Origin: a virus | DNA length: 50,665 bases | Strand: one strand, 5' to 3' | Virus record (IMG/VR): IMGVR_UViG_3300042876_000892 | Location: 1-50,665 of that record | Part shown: positions 15,670 through 22,656 of the stretch, one piece after another | Numbering within the stretch: the first letter of the stretch is position 1 | Layout: each line of letters starts with the position of its first letter | Notes under the pieces: model-generated | The model's database searches: none | The model's input: the letters and a program-made list of their open reading frames with translations, nothing else | What the model was told of the DNA's origin: nothing | Made by a program: the position numbers and the translations under genes

Positions 15670-16157
15670 CACTCGCCCCGCTTCCACACCTTGGTCTTCG
15701 ACTGGCGCTGCAGGTAGAGCTGGCCGGTGTGCATCGAGAAGTAGTGCGCGGCGTAGTCGAACAGGTCGATCGTGTCGGTGAAGTTGAGTCGCTTCGCTCC
15801 GGACTTCTCGCCGTGCAGGCACTGCACCACGTCCATCAGCGCGAGCGCCGTGCGCTCGGTGATGAGCGCGTGCCGGTCGTCGCCTCGTTGCTTCGGCAGG
15901 TCGTCGCTGTCCTCGATCGCCTTGCGCATCGACGGCACCGTGCGCTTCAGCGGGCGCAGGTAGTCGCGGTCGGCGTCGCCGAACTCCTGCAAGTAGCGCG
16001 TCTTCGCGTCGAGGATCCGACGCGAGCACACGCTGTTGAACGCCATGTCCAGCTCGCAGTCGGCCAGGTACTCGCACTTGAGTGCGTGCTCCACGGCTAG
16101 GCGTCCGACCTTCTCGCTGCCGTCGACCTGCTCGGTCGTCGGTTTGTCCTTCTTCAC
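15669..16157 (-). CDS. Hypothetical protein, 162 residues
   Basis: The GTG start at 16157 has AAGGAG upstream and overlaps the previous stop (GTGA). The protein is helical and charged, with three scattered Cys in the first 50 residues (KCEYLADCEL, VCSRR). No recognisable motif is present. Both ends are coupled to neighbours in the leftward operon. Confidence 0.6.
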   Translation of the reverse strand: MKKDKPTTEQVDGSEKVGRLAVEHALKCEYLADCELDMAFNSVCSRRILDAKTRYLQEFGDADRDYLRPLKRTVPSMRKAIEDSDDLPKQRGDDRHALITERTALALMDVVQCLHGEKSGAKRLNFTDTIDLFDYAAHYFSMHTGQLYLQRQSKTKVWKRGE

Positions 16158-16501
16158 GGGCAGAGCTCCTTGGATGCGGCCTGCAGGCGCTCCGTGAGGG
16201 TGGCGACCTGCTCGGCCAGGTTGTTGAGCCGAGTCTGCATCGCGCAGGTGTCGGCGTCCAGTTGCTCCAGCGTCCTCGTGAGCGGGCTGGGCTCGGCGGC
16301 CGTGGGGAGCTCCGGAGGGTTGTCGCGCACCGAGCACAGGAAGACGGCCTCCAGGTCGCACTCGGTCGAGTTGAGCGCTACGTCGAACCGCCTGTGGCCG
16401 TACGCGGGGATGGTGCACGTGAAGGCGAGCTGCAGGTCGATGAGTCGACACGCGAAGTCGCGCGCCACATTCGGGCTGGCAATGGTGAAGCTGGTCTTCA
16501 T
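16154..16501 (-). CDS. Hypothetical protein, 115 residues
   Basis: The ATG at 16501 overlaps the previous stop (ATGA). A beta-rich N-terminal half is followed by a C-terminal coiled-coil segment (TRLNNLAEQVATLTERLQAA). No family is recognised. Confidence 0.6.
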   Translation of the reverse strand: MKTSFTIASPNVARDFACRLIDLQLAFTCTIPAYGHRRFDVALNSTECDLEAVFLCSVRDNPPELPTAAEPSPLTRTLEQLDADTCAMQTRLNNLAEQVATLTERLQAASKELCP

Positions 16502-17013
16502 TTGAATCTCGCTTTGTCGATGGGGTCGGTGGGTTCGACCGGGAGCTGACTCTCCCGGTGGGGCTTGAGCTTGTCCACGACGACGATGTCGCAGGTGCGG
16601 TCGCACTCGGGGCACCAGATGTCGTCGCTCGGCGGCTCGCAGCCGAGGACCTCGCTGCCGTTGTACGTGACCCAGGCCGTGCACTCGATGTCGGTGCACT
16701 GGCAGGTGGAGCAGCCGAAGAGCAGCTTGCCGTGCGTGGAGCACGGCCCGTCCTCGGGGTGGCGCTCGGCGCGCTTGCACTCGTCGCACTCGGCCGCGGC
16801 GTCGGACAGGTCGCCGAGCGGGACCACGTCGGTCTGCGTCGTCCCGTCGCGCACGGTGCCGCCGGCGGCGCGGATCGCGGCGGCGATCATGTCGCCGTCG
16901 TGCACCGTGTTGATCTGCTCGACGGTGACCAGCGAGCGGTCTGACCAGACGGCGCGCTTGCCGTCGTCGAGCCACAGCTCGTACTCGGGCAGCGGGACTC
17001 TCGTGAACGTCAT
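16498..17013 (-). CDS. Cys-rich hypothetical protein, 171 residues
   Basis: The ATG at 17013 has a strong GGAGG site. Residues about 80-160 hold at least ten Cys in pairs (ECDECKR, GCSTCQC, WCPECDRTC), which suggests two or more zinc ribbons. The N-terminal half is an ordinary alpha/beta stretch. The function is unknown; it could bind nucleic acid or the host transcription machinery. Confidence 0.6.
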   Translation of the reverse strand: MTFTRVPLPEYELWLDDGKRAVWSDRSLVTVEQINTVHDGDMIAAAIRAAGGTVRDGTTQTDVVPLGDLSDAAAECDECKRAERHPEDGPCSTHGKLLFGCSTCQCTDIECTAWVTYNGSEVLGCEPPSDDIWCPECDRTCDIVVVDKLKPHRESQLPVEPTDPIDKARFK

Positions 17014-17021
17014 TGTTCCTC

Positions 17022-17462
17022 CTATGCGTAGGTGCGGGGTGGTTGCAGTTGGCCGGGGAACCGTTTCGCGATGATCCGGTTCAGCTCGTCGATGTGCTTC
17101 TGGCTGGGCAGGCGCACGTGCAGGTTGCGGTTCTTGAAGCCCTTCACCTCCATGAGCGCCATGCCGTTGCCGGCGCGGACTGAGACCCACTTCCCGAACG
17201 GCGCGCTCTTCAGCGCGTTGATGCCCACGTCGTGCGTGGGCGGCGGCGCGCCGGCGATGATGCAGAGCACACGCTCGAGGTCTCGCAGCGGCGAGCTGTA
17301 CGTCGGCGCCCAGGTCGGCGAGCTCCAGCTCCGCTCCAGCGCGAACGTGAGGATGACCTTGCCGGCGAACTGGCACGGCAGGCTCGTCTTGTGGTCCCAC
17401 GAGAGCTTGCGAAACACGGCCTCAACGGCGCCCTCGAAGAACTCCAGGCGCTTCTCGTGCAC
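17022..17462 (-). CDS. DUF4942-like protein
   Basis: The frame gives 146 residues from a GTG at 17462. The opening (RLEFFEGAVEAVFRKLSWDH) and the closing part (VKGFKNRNLHVRLPSQ, then ELNRIIAKRFPG) resemble the DUF4942 family, as I remember it. That family is found alone in phages or fused to methyltransferases. No clear ribosome site precedes the GTG, and the frame stays open upstream to 17577, so the true start is uncertain. The function is unknown. Confidence 0.6.
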   Translation of the reverse strand: MHEKRLEFFEGAVEAVFRKLSWDHKTSLPCQFAGKVILTFALERSWSSPTWAPTYSSPLRDLERVLCIIAGAPPPTHDVGINALKSAPFGKWVSVRAGNGMALMEVKGFKNRNLHVRLPSQKHIDELNRIIAKRFPGQLQPPRTYA

Positions 17463-17534
17463 GTTGGCGAAGGTCGAGAACGGACTGGGTTGTTGGTGCA
17501 GCGAAGTGCTGCTCGGCGGCAGGGTGTATTGGGT

Positions 17535-17557
17535 GCGCCCCGGGCGTGCCGGGGCGC
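17535..17557 (-). terminator. GC-rich hairpin after the clamp-like gene
   Basis: A 9-bp perfect stem (GCGCCCCGG/CCGGGGCGC) has a 5-base loop. It starts 20 bases after the stop of the 17577-18437 gene and lies inside a 114-base gap. No U tract follows on the minus strand, so it may be an RNA-processing or stability hairpin rather than a terminator. Confidence 0.4.
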
Positions 17558-17576
17558 AGGGGCAGTCCTCAGACGG

Positions 17577-18437
17577 TCAGACGGGCGGCGCCTCCACGGT
17601 CACGGGCATGATCACGCCCTTCGCCTCGGGGAGGTCGAGGCGGGTCACGAGGATCGGCGTGTTGATCGACGGGCGCTCGGGGTACGGGCGCAGCGCGGTC
17701 ACGCAGCGCACGAGCTTCGCCGCGCCGGCCTTCAGCTCGAGGCCGTGCGACTCGATGGCCGCCGCGGTCGCGGTGTCGAAGGCGACGCGGTCGATGCGGC
17801 AGCGCTCGGCGTACGCCTCGTCGGACTCTTCCTGCTCGACGTGGCGATCCGGGGCCGCGTACGGCTCCGGGGTCCACGCGATGAGCTGGTCGAGCTCGTC
17901 CGAGGCGCGCTTCGCCATCGCCACCAACTGGGGCGTCTCCTGGTCGGGATCGTTGACGGTCACGATCACGGTGGGGTCGTCCTTGTTGGCGCCGATGGCG
18001 TCGCACACGCTGGCGAACAGCAGCGAGTTGATGCCGAACTTGATGGCTCCGGGCCGGATCTCAGGGATCACGGCTTCGTAGCGGGGGAAGTCGCCGTCGG
18101 CGGAGGGGCGCTCGAACTTGATCGCCTCTCCGTCCTTGCCGACGATCTCCACCGTGCCGTTGGCTCTGAGCTCGGGGCCCATGCAGCCCTTCTTGTTCGG
18201 CTTCAGCTTCGCGGCCGTGGCCCACGCCTCTTGCGAGACGCGGCCGGGCATGTCGACGCCGAATTCGTAGCTGAGGTCGACGACCGCGAGGATCCGACCG
18301 TCCGTTGCGGCGCACCGCATCTTGGGTCCGGTCTCCGTGGTCACATGCCGCATGTCGATCTGGGACAGGCGGCCCTCTTCGATCGCCGCGGCCTTGTGCA
18401 GTTGCACGACGCCACGGCCTTGCAGATTCAATTGCAT
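17577..18437 (-). CDS. Putative DNA sliding clamp-like protein (beta-clamp type)
   Basis: The 286-residue protein has features reminiscent of DnaN-type clamps: MRCAATDGRILAVVDL, then GDGDFPRYEAVIPEIRPGA in the form 'DGxFPxYxxVIP', followed by IKFGINSLLFASVCDAI. The alternating strand pattern also fits. A clamp encircles DNA and tethers a polymerase. No phage polymerase is visible, so it might work with, or compete for, the host polymerase. The start ATG has AAGGAGAG upstream and a structured leader. The call rests on motif resemblance only. Confidence 0.55.
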   Translation of the reverse strand: MQLNLQGRGVVQLHKAAAIEEGRLSQIDMRHVTTETGPKMRCAATDGRILAVVDLSYEFGVDMPGRVSQEAWATAAKLKPNKKGCMGPELRANGTVEIVGKDGEAIKFERPSADGDFPRYEAVIPEIRPGAIKFGINSLLFASVCDAIGANKDDPTVIVTVNDPDQETPQLVAMAKRASDELDQLIAWTPEPYAAPDRHVEQEESDEAYAERCRIDRVAFDTATAAAIESHGLELKAGAAKLVRCVTALRPYPERPSINTPILVTRLDLPEAKGVIMPVTVEAPPV

Positions 18438-18494
18438 AGCAGCTCTCCTTGGGGTAGCAGGTCCGATCCTGCTCTCACGACGAGGGCAGGCGTT
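18438..18494 (-). promoter_or_regulatory. Structured leader with GGAGA ribosome site
   Basis: On the minus strand, GGAGAGCTGCT directly precedes the ATG at 18437. The segment CCTGC at 18468-18472 can pair with GCAGG at 18457-18461 or with GCAGG at 18486-18490. These are mutually exclusive hairpins. It is one of six leaders of this style in 18438-20985. Confidence 0.5.
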
Positions 18495-18962
18495 CTAGCG
18501 TGGGCGCGTCAGCACGCCGAGGCCGCGCAGGCTCGTGTAGCCGCGCTGCGCGATCACGATGTGGTCGAGCAGGGGGATCCCGACGAGCTCGCAGGCGTCC
18601 ATGATCCTTTCGGTCACGGCTTGGTCTTCCGCGCTCGGGCTCGGATCGCCCGACGGGTGGTTGTGCACGAGCACGATGGCGCACGCGCCGAGGCGTAGCG
18701 CCGGCCCGATCGCTTCGCGCGGGTGAATCAGCGACGTTGTCGCCGTGCCGGTGCTCACGTGGTGCAGGGCCGTCAGTGCGTAGCGGCTGTCCAGCAGCGC
18801 GACCCAGACCTCTTCACGTGGGCTCGACTCCAGGAAGGAGAAGAGCTTGGCGAAGTCACTGGGCTGTCGCATGGTGGCCGTGTCGAACTGCTCGGGCACT
18901 TCGCAGACGAAGTCTCGAAGCTCCGAGTGGACCCTGCGCACGTTGATCTGCTTGGTCAACAT
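18495..18962 (-). CDS. RadC-like JAB-domain protein
   Basis: The start at 18962 is chosen because a GGAGA ribosome site of the same style as the neighbours precedes it. The product has 155 residues. The JAMM metal motif is intact: His100-x-His102 in HNHPSGDPSPSAED with Ser110 and Asp113. The preceding ATTSLIHPREAIGPALRLGA matches the RadC family. The N-terminal HhH region of full RadC is absent, as is common for short plasmid and phage copies. The biochemical role of RadC proteins is unsettled. The position next to clamp-like and recombination genes suggests DNA metabolism or counter-defence. Confidence 0.85.
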   Translation of the reverse strand: MLTKQINVRRVHSELRDFVCEVPEQFDTATMRQPSDFAKLFSFLESSPREEVWVALLDSRYALTALHHVSTGTATTSLIHPREAIGPALRLGACAIVLVHNHPSGDPSPSAEDQAVTERIMDACELVGIPLLDHIVIAQRGYTSLRGLGVLTRPR

Positions 18963-19055
18963 GGGCAGTTTCTCCAGGGGTAGCATCACGAGCACTCGCT
19001 CGTGGTGTGCGGGTTGCGCGCCCGGCGCATTGAGCAGCCTGGGCGCGCAGGGGTT
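18963..19055 (-). promoter_or_regulatory. Double-hairpin leader of the RadC-like gene
   Basis: A 9-bp stem (19015-19023 with 19041-19049, TGCGCGCCC/GGGCGCGCA) comes first, then a perfect 7-bp stem with a 4-base loop (18987-19004, CACGAGC/GCTCGTG). GGAGAAACTGCCC precedes the ATG. The order of long hairpin, short hairpin and GGAGA site recurs before neighbouring genes. Confidence 0.55.
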
Positions 19056-19283
19056 TCAGAGCTTGTCGGACGCCGCGAGCTTGTCGCGGCAGGGGCGGCA
19101 CACACTCACGTGGTACTTCGTGCCCTGGCAGCCCAGCGGCACGAATCGCACGCGAGCGAGCGCGCGCTGGCACTCGGGGCACCAACGCTCGCCGCACTCG
19201 CACTTGCGCAGGTTCCACCGCTCAGTGGCATCGGTGGGCACCGGCTGCACGTGGTTGCACTCAGGGCACGTGCGCGTCTCCAC
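19056..19283 (-). CDS. Zinc-ribbon-like small protein, 75 residues
   Basis: GTG at 19283 lies one base beyond the preceding stop, so translation is probably coupled. Four Cys pairs or near pairs (CPECNHV, CECGERWCPECQR, CRPCRDK) point to two zinc knuckles. It may bind nucleic acid or a host protein. No specific family is recognised. Confidence 0.6.
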   Translation of the reverse strand: METRTCPECNHVQPVPTDATERWNLRKCECGERWCPECQRALARVRFVPLGCQGTKYHVSVCRPCRDKLAASDKL

Positions 19284-19284
19284 G

Positions 19285-19686
19285 TCAGTCGTCCTCGGGC
19301 GCGGCCGTGATCAGCTCGACCGATTGGTCGAGCAGTTGCAGGACGTGCTCGTGCTGGCGGTCCAGCCTGTCGTTCCAGTCCTCGACGCTGCCCGAGGAGT
19401 AGCCCCAACGATCTTGGAGCAAGCCCACGAGCGACTCCTCGACCGCGAGGCGTTCCGTGTCGAACTCCTCGACATCCTGGCTCGTCTCCTTGGCGAGCTT
19501 GGCAGCTCCCACGTGTAGCGCTCCGATGAGGCAGCACTTGTCGACTTGGTCCAGGTACGTCGTGCCGACCTGTTGGCCGTTGGCGTTGATCGCGTACGAT
19601 CCCTTGGTCCAGTGCTTCGGGTCCGCGATCGTCTCGCGGGCCTTGGCGAGGAGCTTCAGGGCGTTCGTCTTCAGTGTCTTTCGCAT
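19285..19686 (-). CDS. DUF6197-like protein
   Basis: The 133-residue protein has the pattern I recall for DUF6197. It begins with a helix KLLAKARETIADPKHWTKGS, then a Gly-rich turn, then CCLIGALHVGA and a long C-terminal helical part. This family is common in actinobacterial and phage genomes and has no known function. The ATG is preceded by GGAGACTACTGCCCC in a leader of the repeated style. Confidence 0.6.
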   Translation of the reverse strand: MRKTLKTNALKLLAKARETIADPKHWTKGSYAINANGQQVGTTYLDQVDKCCLIGALHVGAAKLAKETSQDVEEFDTERLAVEESLVGLLQDRWGYSSGSVEDWNDRLDRQHEHVLQLLDQSVELITAAPEDD

Positions 19687-19780
19687 GGGGCAGTAGTCTC
19701 CGAATCACGTGGGGACCATTCCCCACGGTGTGCGAGGTGGCGAGCGCGGCGCATGTAGCAGCACGCGCTCGCCGTGGTGG
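19687..19780 (-). promoter_or_regulatory. Double-hairpin leader of the DUF6197-like gene
   Basis: A 10-bp stem (19739-19748 with 19764-19773) is followed on the minus strand by a 7-bp stem with a 4-base loop (19709-19715 with 19720-19726, GTGGGGA/TCCCCAC). The box GATTCGGAGACTACTGC then precedes the ATG. Confidence 0.55.
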
Positions 19781-20005
19781 TCACTGCATCCCGGGGCCGC
19801 GATAGCCCTTCACGTAGCAGTTGACGCCGATGGTGAGGGGACAGCCCTCGACCTTGATGCCCGTGTCCCCGCTCTTCAGCGTGGCGTTCGCCACGTTGTG
19901 GGTTTTCCCCGAGCTGGACAGCGTCGGCGCGTGGAGCGGGACGCGAATCACGAGCACGTCGCCTTCGAGCTTGGCTGAGGCGACTTTCACGAGTTGGTCG
20001 GTCAT
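19781..20005 (-). CDS. Hypothetical protein, 74 residues
   Basis: A small beta-rich protein (LEGDVLVIRVPLH, GDTGIKVEGCPLTIGVNCYV) with two Cys near the C-terminus. It has its own structured leader and a near-consensus box GAATTCGGAGACCTACTGCC before the ATG. No family is recognised. Confidence 0.6.
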   Translation of the reverse strand: MTDQLVKVASAKLEGDVLVIRVPLHAPTLSSSGKTHNVANATLKSGDTGIKVEGCPLTIGVNCYVKGYRGPGMQ

Positions 20006-20080
20006 GGCAGTAGGTCTCCGAATTCCTGCCCACCCAAATGAAGCCTCACGCCGTGGTGGGCAACGGCGTGAGGTGGACAG
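20006..20080 (-). promoter_or_regulatory. Leader with pseudoknot-capable hairpin
   Basis: An 11-bp perfect stem (20044-20054 with 20063-20073) has an 8-base loop at 20055-20062. The loop is exactly complementary to 20027-20034 (TGCCCACC/GGTGGGCA). The loop can therefore form an H-type pseudoknot with sequence just upstream of the GGAGACC ribosome site of the gene starting at 20005. Confidence 0.55.
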
Positions 20081-20317
20081 TCACACGATCCGAGGCGCGG
20101 ACGCCTGGAGCATGTCGAGCGCGGCGATCAGGGCCGAGGCGAGCGCGGCTTCCGTCGGGTCCAAGTCTTCGACCGAACGGCCGATCTTGGACACCAACTC
20201 TCCGACCTTGGCAGCGTGCGCTTCGCTCTCCGCACAGGGCGGAAGGTCCAGCACGCGCAGCATCTCACCGTCCCCGAAGTCGAGGACGCGCGGCTCGCAG
20301 TGTTCGCAGTGGCACAT
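20081..20317 (-). CDS. Hypothetical protein, 78 residues
   Basis: The ATG at 20317 is preceded by GGGAGACCTACTAC. The N-terminus CHCEHCEPRVLDFGDG has a three-Cys cluster. The rest is helical (AAKVGELVSKIGRSVEDL). No family is recognised. It is part of the run of short genes that each have their own leader. Confidence 0.6.
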   Translation of the reverse strand: MCHCEHCEPRVLDFGDGEMLRVLDLPPCAESEAHAAKVGELVSKIGRSVEDLDPTEAALASALIAALDMLQASAPRIV

Positions 20318-20409
20318 GTAGTAGGTCTCCCGAATCTCGGCCCGGACAATCCCGAGCCGAGTGTAAGGGCGGCCCCGGGGAGCGCGCGGCGCTCGACCCG
20401 GGGCAGCGT
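20318..20409 (-). promoter_or_regulatory. Double-hairpin leader
   Basis: An 8-bp stem (20372-20379 with 20397-20404, GCCCCGGG/CCCGGGGC) with an inner AGCGC/GCGCT helix comes first. A 10-bp stem follows (20336-20345 with 20352-20361, one G-U pair on the minus RNA). GATTCGGGAGACCTACT then leads to the ATG at 20317. Confidence 0.5.
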
Positions 20410-20844
20410 TCAGCGCATGTCCGCAGTCGTGTTGATTTCGGGCGCCTCGATCGGCAGCTCGCGCTGCACGACACCGTGCCCGGTGAGGCACGCGCGGCGG
20501 ATCGCCTCTTGCGCCTCGCGGCGCTCGTCTTCGGCGCTCTTCCGCACGCGAGCCCGTTGCCACGCTGCAACCTCTTCCGCGACCGCCGAAGACACCTTGG
20601 GCGCGCCCTTTCGCGTCACGCGCACCTTGTGGGAGCGCATGGGCGAACGGGTCACGCCGAGGATGTCGTCGGCCAGCCGTTCGAGAGCCCGCTCCTCTGC
20701 GATCTCGCGGCGCAGCGCTGCCTGCCTCTCGGCGGACAGCGGCGCACGCTCGCGGATCGGTCCACTGCCTTGAACCCGGCTCATTCCACGCGCCTTGTGG
20801 GCCGAGAGGTGAATCGTGTTCGAGGCAGGACGGTAGATACCCAT
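20410..20844 (-). CDS. First gene of the leftward block, basic helical protein of 144 residues
   Basis: The ATG at 20844 follows GGAGACTGACTGCA. The frame is open further upstream, but that extension lies in the hairpin-rich non-coding stretch and reads as low-complexity residues, so I exclude it. The protein is basic and helical (LSAERQAALRREIAEERALE, then MRSHKVRVTRKGAPKVSSAV). It might bind nucleic acid. As the promoter-proximal leftward gene it is a candidate early regulator or host-takeover factor. No family is recognised. Confidence 0.6.
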   Translation of the reverse strand: MGIYRPASNTIHLSAHKARGMSRVQGSGPIRERAPLSAERQAALRREIAEERALERLADDILGVTRSPMRSHKVRVTRKGAPKVSSAVAEEVAAWQRARVRKSAEDERREAQEAIRRACLTGHGVVQRELPIEAPEINTTADMR

Positions 20845-21664
20845 TGCAGTCAGTCTCCAGTCAGCCCCGGGGCCGCTCACGCGAAGTGCGCAAGCGAATC
20901 GCCCCAGGGAATAGGGGCCGGGAGACAGCTTGTAATCGCGCTCCCGGCCTTCGGTCAGGGGGCATCTCTGCCCCCTTCCTACTACCCCTGCTTTGTTGGG
21001 ACTGAGGCCGCGGCCTCTATTCTGCGCGGAGTACGTTCCACCGTTCGCCCACCGTTCCACCCTCGCTCCCCAAGTCACACTTGGGCCCGTTCGAATGGAG
21101 ACGGCGGAAGGGCCCCAAGGGCCAGCCCGCGCGCCGACAAGTCTTCGCTTGTCTACCCTGACTTCTGCCTCGCGCGTCCAAGCCTCCTCGGGCCCGTATG
21201 GTCTCTCGCCCTTTCGCGTCCGCACCGTTGCATTGCCTGCGGCTTCCTGGGTGTTGAGCCTTCCGCTCGCGCCTCGCTTCCGTCCCGTCCCGCCCGGTCC
21301 CGCTCGCGCGGGCTTGGAGCTTCCTGCGGACTGTCTCTTCCGCTTCGGACACTGGGGGACGACGGCGACACGACGCGACCAGCACGGACTGACCCGACCC
21401 TCCCGCCCCCCTACGGGGGGTGCCCAGGGGGGTGCACGAGCGCCCGCGCGGGGGGAAGACTCAGTCACCGGCTATGGGTCCCATCTTCGGGACTCATATT
21501 CGAGCAGGGTGGTGGGCACCCGACCGGCCGGTTGGTCTCGCTCCCGGCGGCAGTTCCTGGGGTTCGGCGCTCGCTTCGCTCGCCGGAGCCGGTTCGCAAG
21601 TGTAGCCCTGCGGGCAGGATCACCCATGCCCCTCCGTTGGTTCCCAACGTACCCCTAGATGGAT

Positions 21665-21717
21665 CCACCTACGCAAGCAGAAAGTGCTTTGCGGGGAAAA
21701 GTAGGGGCCGTAGGTGG
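21665..21717. other. Branched hairpin element
   Basis: A 9-bp outer stem CCACCTACG/CGTAGGTGG (21665-21673 with 21709-21717) encloses an inner hairpin GCAAGCA/TGCTTTGC (21673-21679 with 21685-21692, one bulged base, sharing G21673 with the outer stem). It lies 117 bases before the first rightward gene. It may be a transcribed leader structure. Confidence 0.45.
21682..21700. repeat. 19-base direct repeat, copy 1
   Basis: AGTGCTTTGCGGGGAAAAG matches copy 2 at 21772-21790 (AGTGCTTTGCAGGGCAAAG) at 17 of 19 positions. It lies upstream of the rightward block and could be an operator or a repeated hairpin. Confidence 0.55.
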
Positions 21718-21771
21718 GAATAGGGCGTCCGGGTGGGCCTTTCGTGGCCCGTTTGATACTCGGTTCCACTG

Positions 21772-21790
21772 AGTGCTTTGCAGGGCAAAG
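21772..21790. repeat. 19-base direct repeat, copy 2
   Basis: AGTGCTTTGCAGGGCAAAG contains a perfect 6-bp stem CTTTGC/GCAAAG with a 3-base loop. It is spaced 90 bases from copy 1 and 44 bases before the first rightward start codon. Confidence 0.55.
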
Positions 21791-21833
21791 GACGTACCTG
21801 GACGATCGCGAATCTGGCGTGTAGGATCACGCC

Positions 21834-22178
21834 GTGGTCCATCTTCTGCGCATCCCGGCCTCTCGTGGATGCCCTCTGTGCGGTTCGCCGCGCGCGGGCA
21901 CCGAGGCGCTCGTGCACTGTTCGCACGAGGGGTGCGCGCTGAATCGGGTCGACATCCCGGCGCCGCAGTGGGAAGAGCGGGCGTTCGAGGAGGACCTGAT
22001 CTGTGAGGTCGACCGGCTGCGCGACGCGCTCGCTCGAGCGAATGCGGGGCTCGTCGACGTGAGCTCGAAGCTGCGACTGATGAAGGACGCGGAAGCGGCG
22101 CGCCTGATGGCCTGGCGCGCCGAGCGAGGACTTCCCTCGCACCGAATTGGAAAGGCCAGCCAACACCGGATTGTCTGA
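21834..22178 (+). CDS. First gene of the rightward block, zinc-finger-like protein of 114 residues
   Basis: A GTG start follows TAGGATCAC at ribosome-site distance. The N-terminus has CPLCGSPRAG and a CSHEGC motif, a four-Cys or Cys-His zinc site. The C-terminal part is a helical coiled segment (EEDLICEVDRLRDALARANA). It may be an early regulator. No family is recognised. Confidence 0.65.
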   Translation: MVHLLRIPASRGCPLCGSPRAGTEALVHCSHEGCALNRVDIPAPQWEERAFEEDLICEVDRLRDALARANAGLVDVSSKLRLMKDAEAARLMAWRAERGLPSHRIGKASQHRIV

Positions 22179-22188
22179 AAGGACCAGC

Positions 22189-22656
22189 ATGTCGACGAAG
22201 AAGAAGGCGGCGACCAATTCAATCGCGAACCTCAAGAAGCAGGAGGCCGCGAAGACCGCCAAGGAACAGAAGCCGAAGAAGGCCCCGCGGCCCTCGAGGC
22301 TCGCGGAGATCCGCAAGCAGGCCGAATTCGTGAAGCGGCTTCGCTACGCGGCCGAGGACGCGAAGGGGCGCGCGAAGTACGCGCGCGAGCAGTACCAGGT
22401 CGCGCAGGGGGACCTGCAGCAGCTCTGCAACACGCCGGAGTCGGTCGACCTGTTCAGCGGCACGCTGAAGACGAACAAGGACGGCGACTACAAGTACACG
22501 CCGATCGAGCGCGAAGCGGAGAAGGTCGAAGCGAAGAAGGACGCGCCGGCCGTGACCGCGCCGCCGCCGTCGACGCCGCCCAAGTTCCCCGAGAACGTGT
22601 TCGGGAAGTCCAACGCCGAGAAGAAGGCCGACGCGGCTGAGAAGGTGGCGCTCTGA
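22189..22656 (+). CDS. Lys-rich helical protein, 155 residues
   Basis: The ATG follows GAAAGGACC. The N-terminal 60 residues are dense in Lys and Ala (KEQKPKKAPRPSRLAE), then a helical middle and a Pro-rich linker, and a C-terminal KSNAEKKADAAEK tail. This is typical of a DNA-binding or scaffold-like disordered protein. Its stop overlaps the next start (TGATG). Confidence 0.6.
   Translation: MSTKKKAATNSIANLKKQEAAKTAKEQKPKKAPRPSRLAEIRKQAEFVKRLRYAAEDAKGRAKYAREQYQVAQGDLQQLCNTPESVDLFSGTLKTNKDGDYKYTPIEREAEKVEAKKDAPAVTAPPPSTPPKFPENVFGKSNAEKKADAAEKVAL

Larger units (their letters stand above)
20845..21833. other. Gene-free, hairpin-dense divergent intergenic region
   Basis: About 990 bases separate the divergent gene blocks. 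No reading frame here looks like protein in any phase, although several stay open because stop codons are rare at this GC content. Perfect stems include 20916-20924 with 20941-20949, 20958-20964 with 20969-20975 (GGGGGCA/TGCCCCC), a GAGGCCGCGGCCTC palindrome near 21003, CCCAAGT/ACTTGGG near 21070, GACAAG/CTTGTC near 21148, and CCCCCC/GGGGGG near 21412. The + strand is pyrimidine-rich from about 20960 to 21350. It probably holds divergent promoters. A replication origin or a structured RNA is possible. I could not pick a convincing -10/-35 pair. Confidence 0.7.

Noticed and set aside
20038-21723. Long + and - frames across the intergenic stretch (up to 561 codons)
   Set aside because: The residues are rich in Arg, Pro, Gly and Ser with no protein-like pattern. 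The frame stays open because of high GC, and it overlaps structured leaders.
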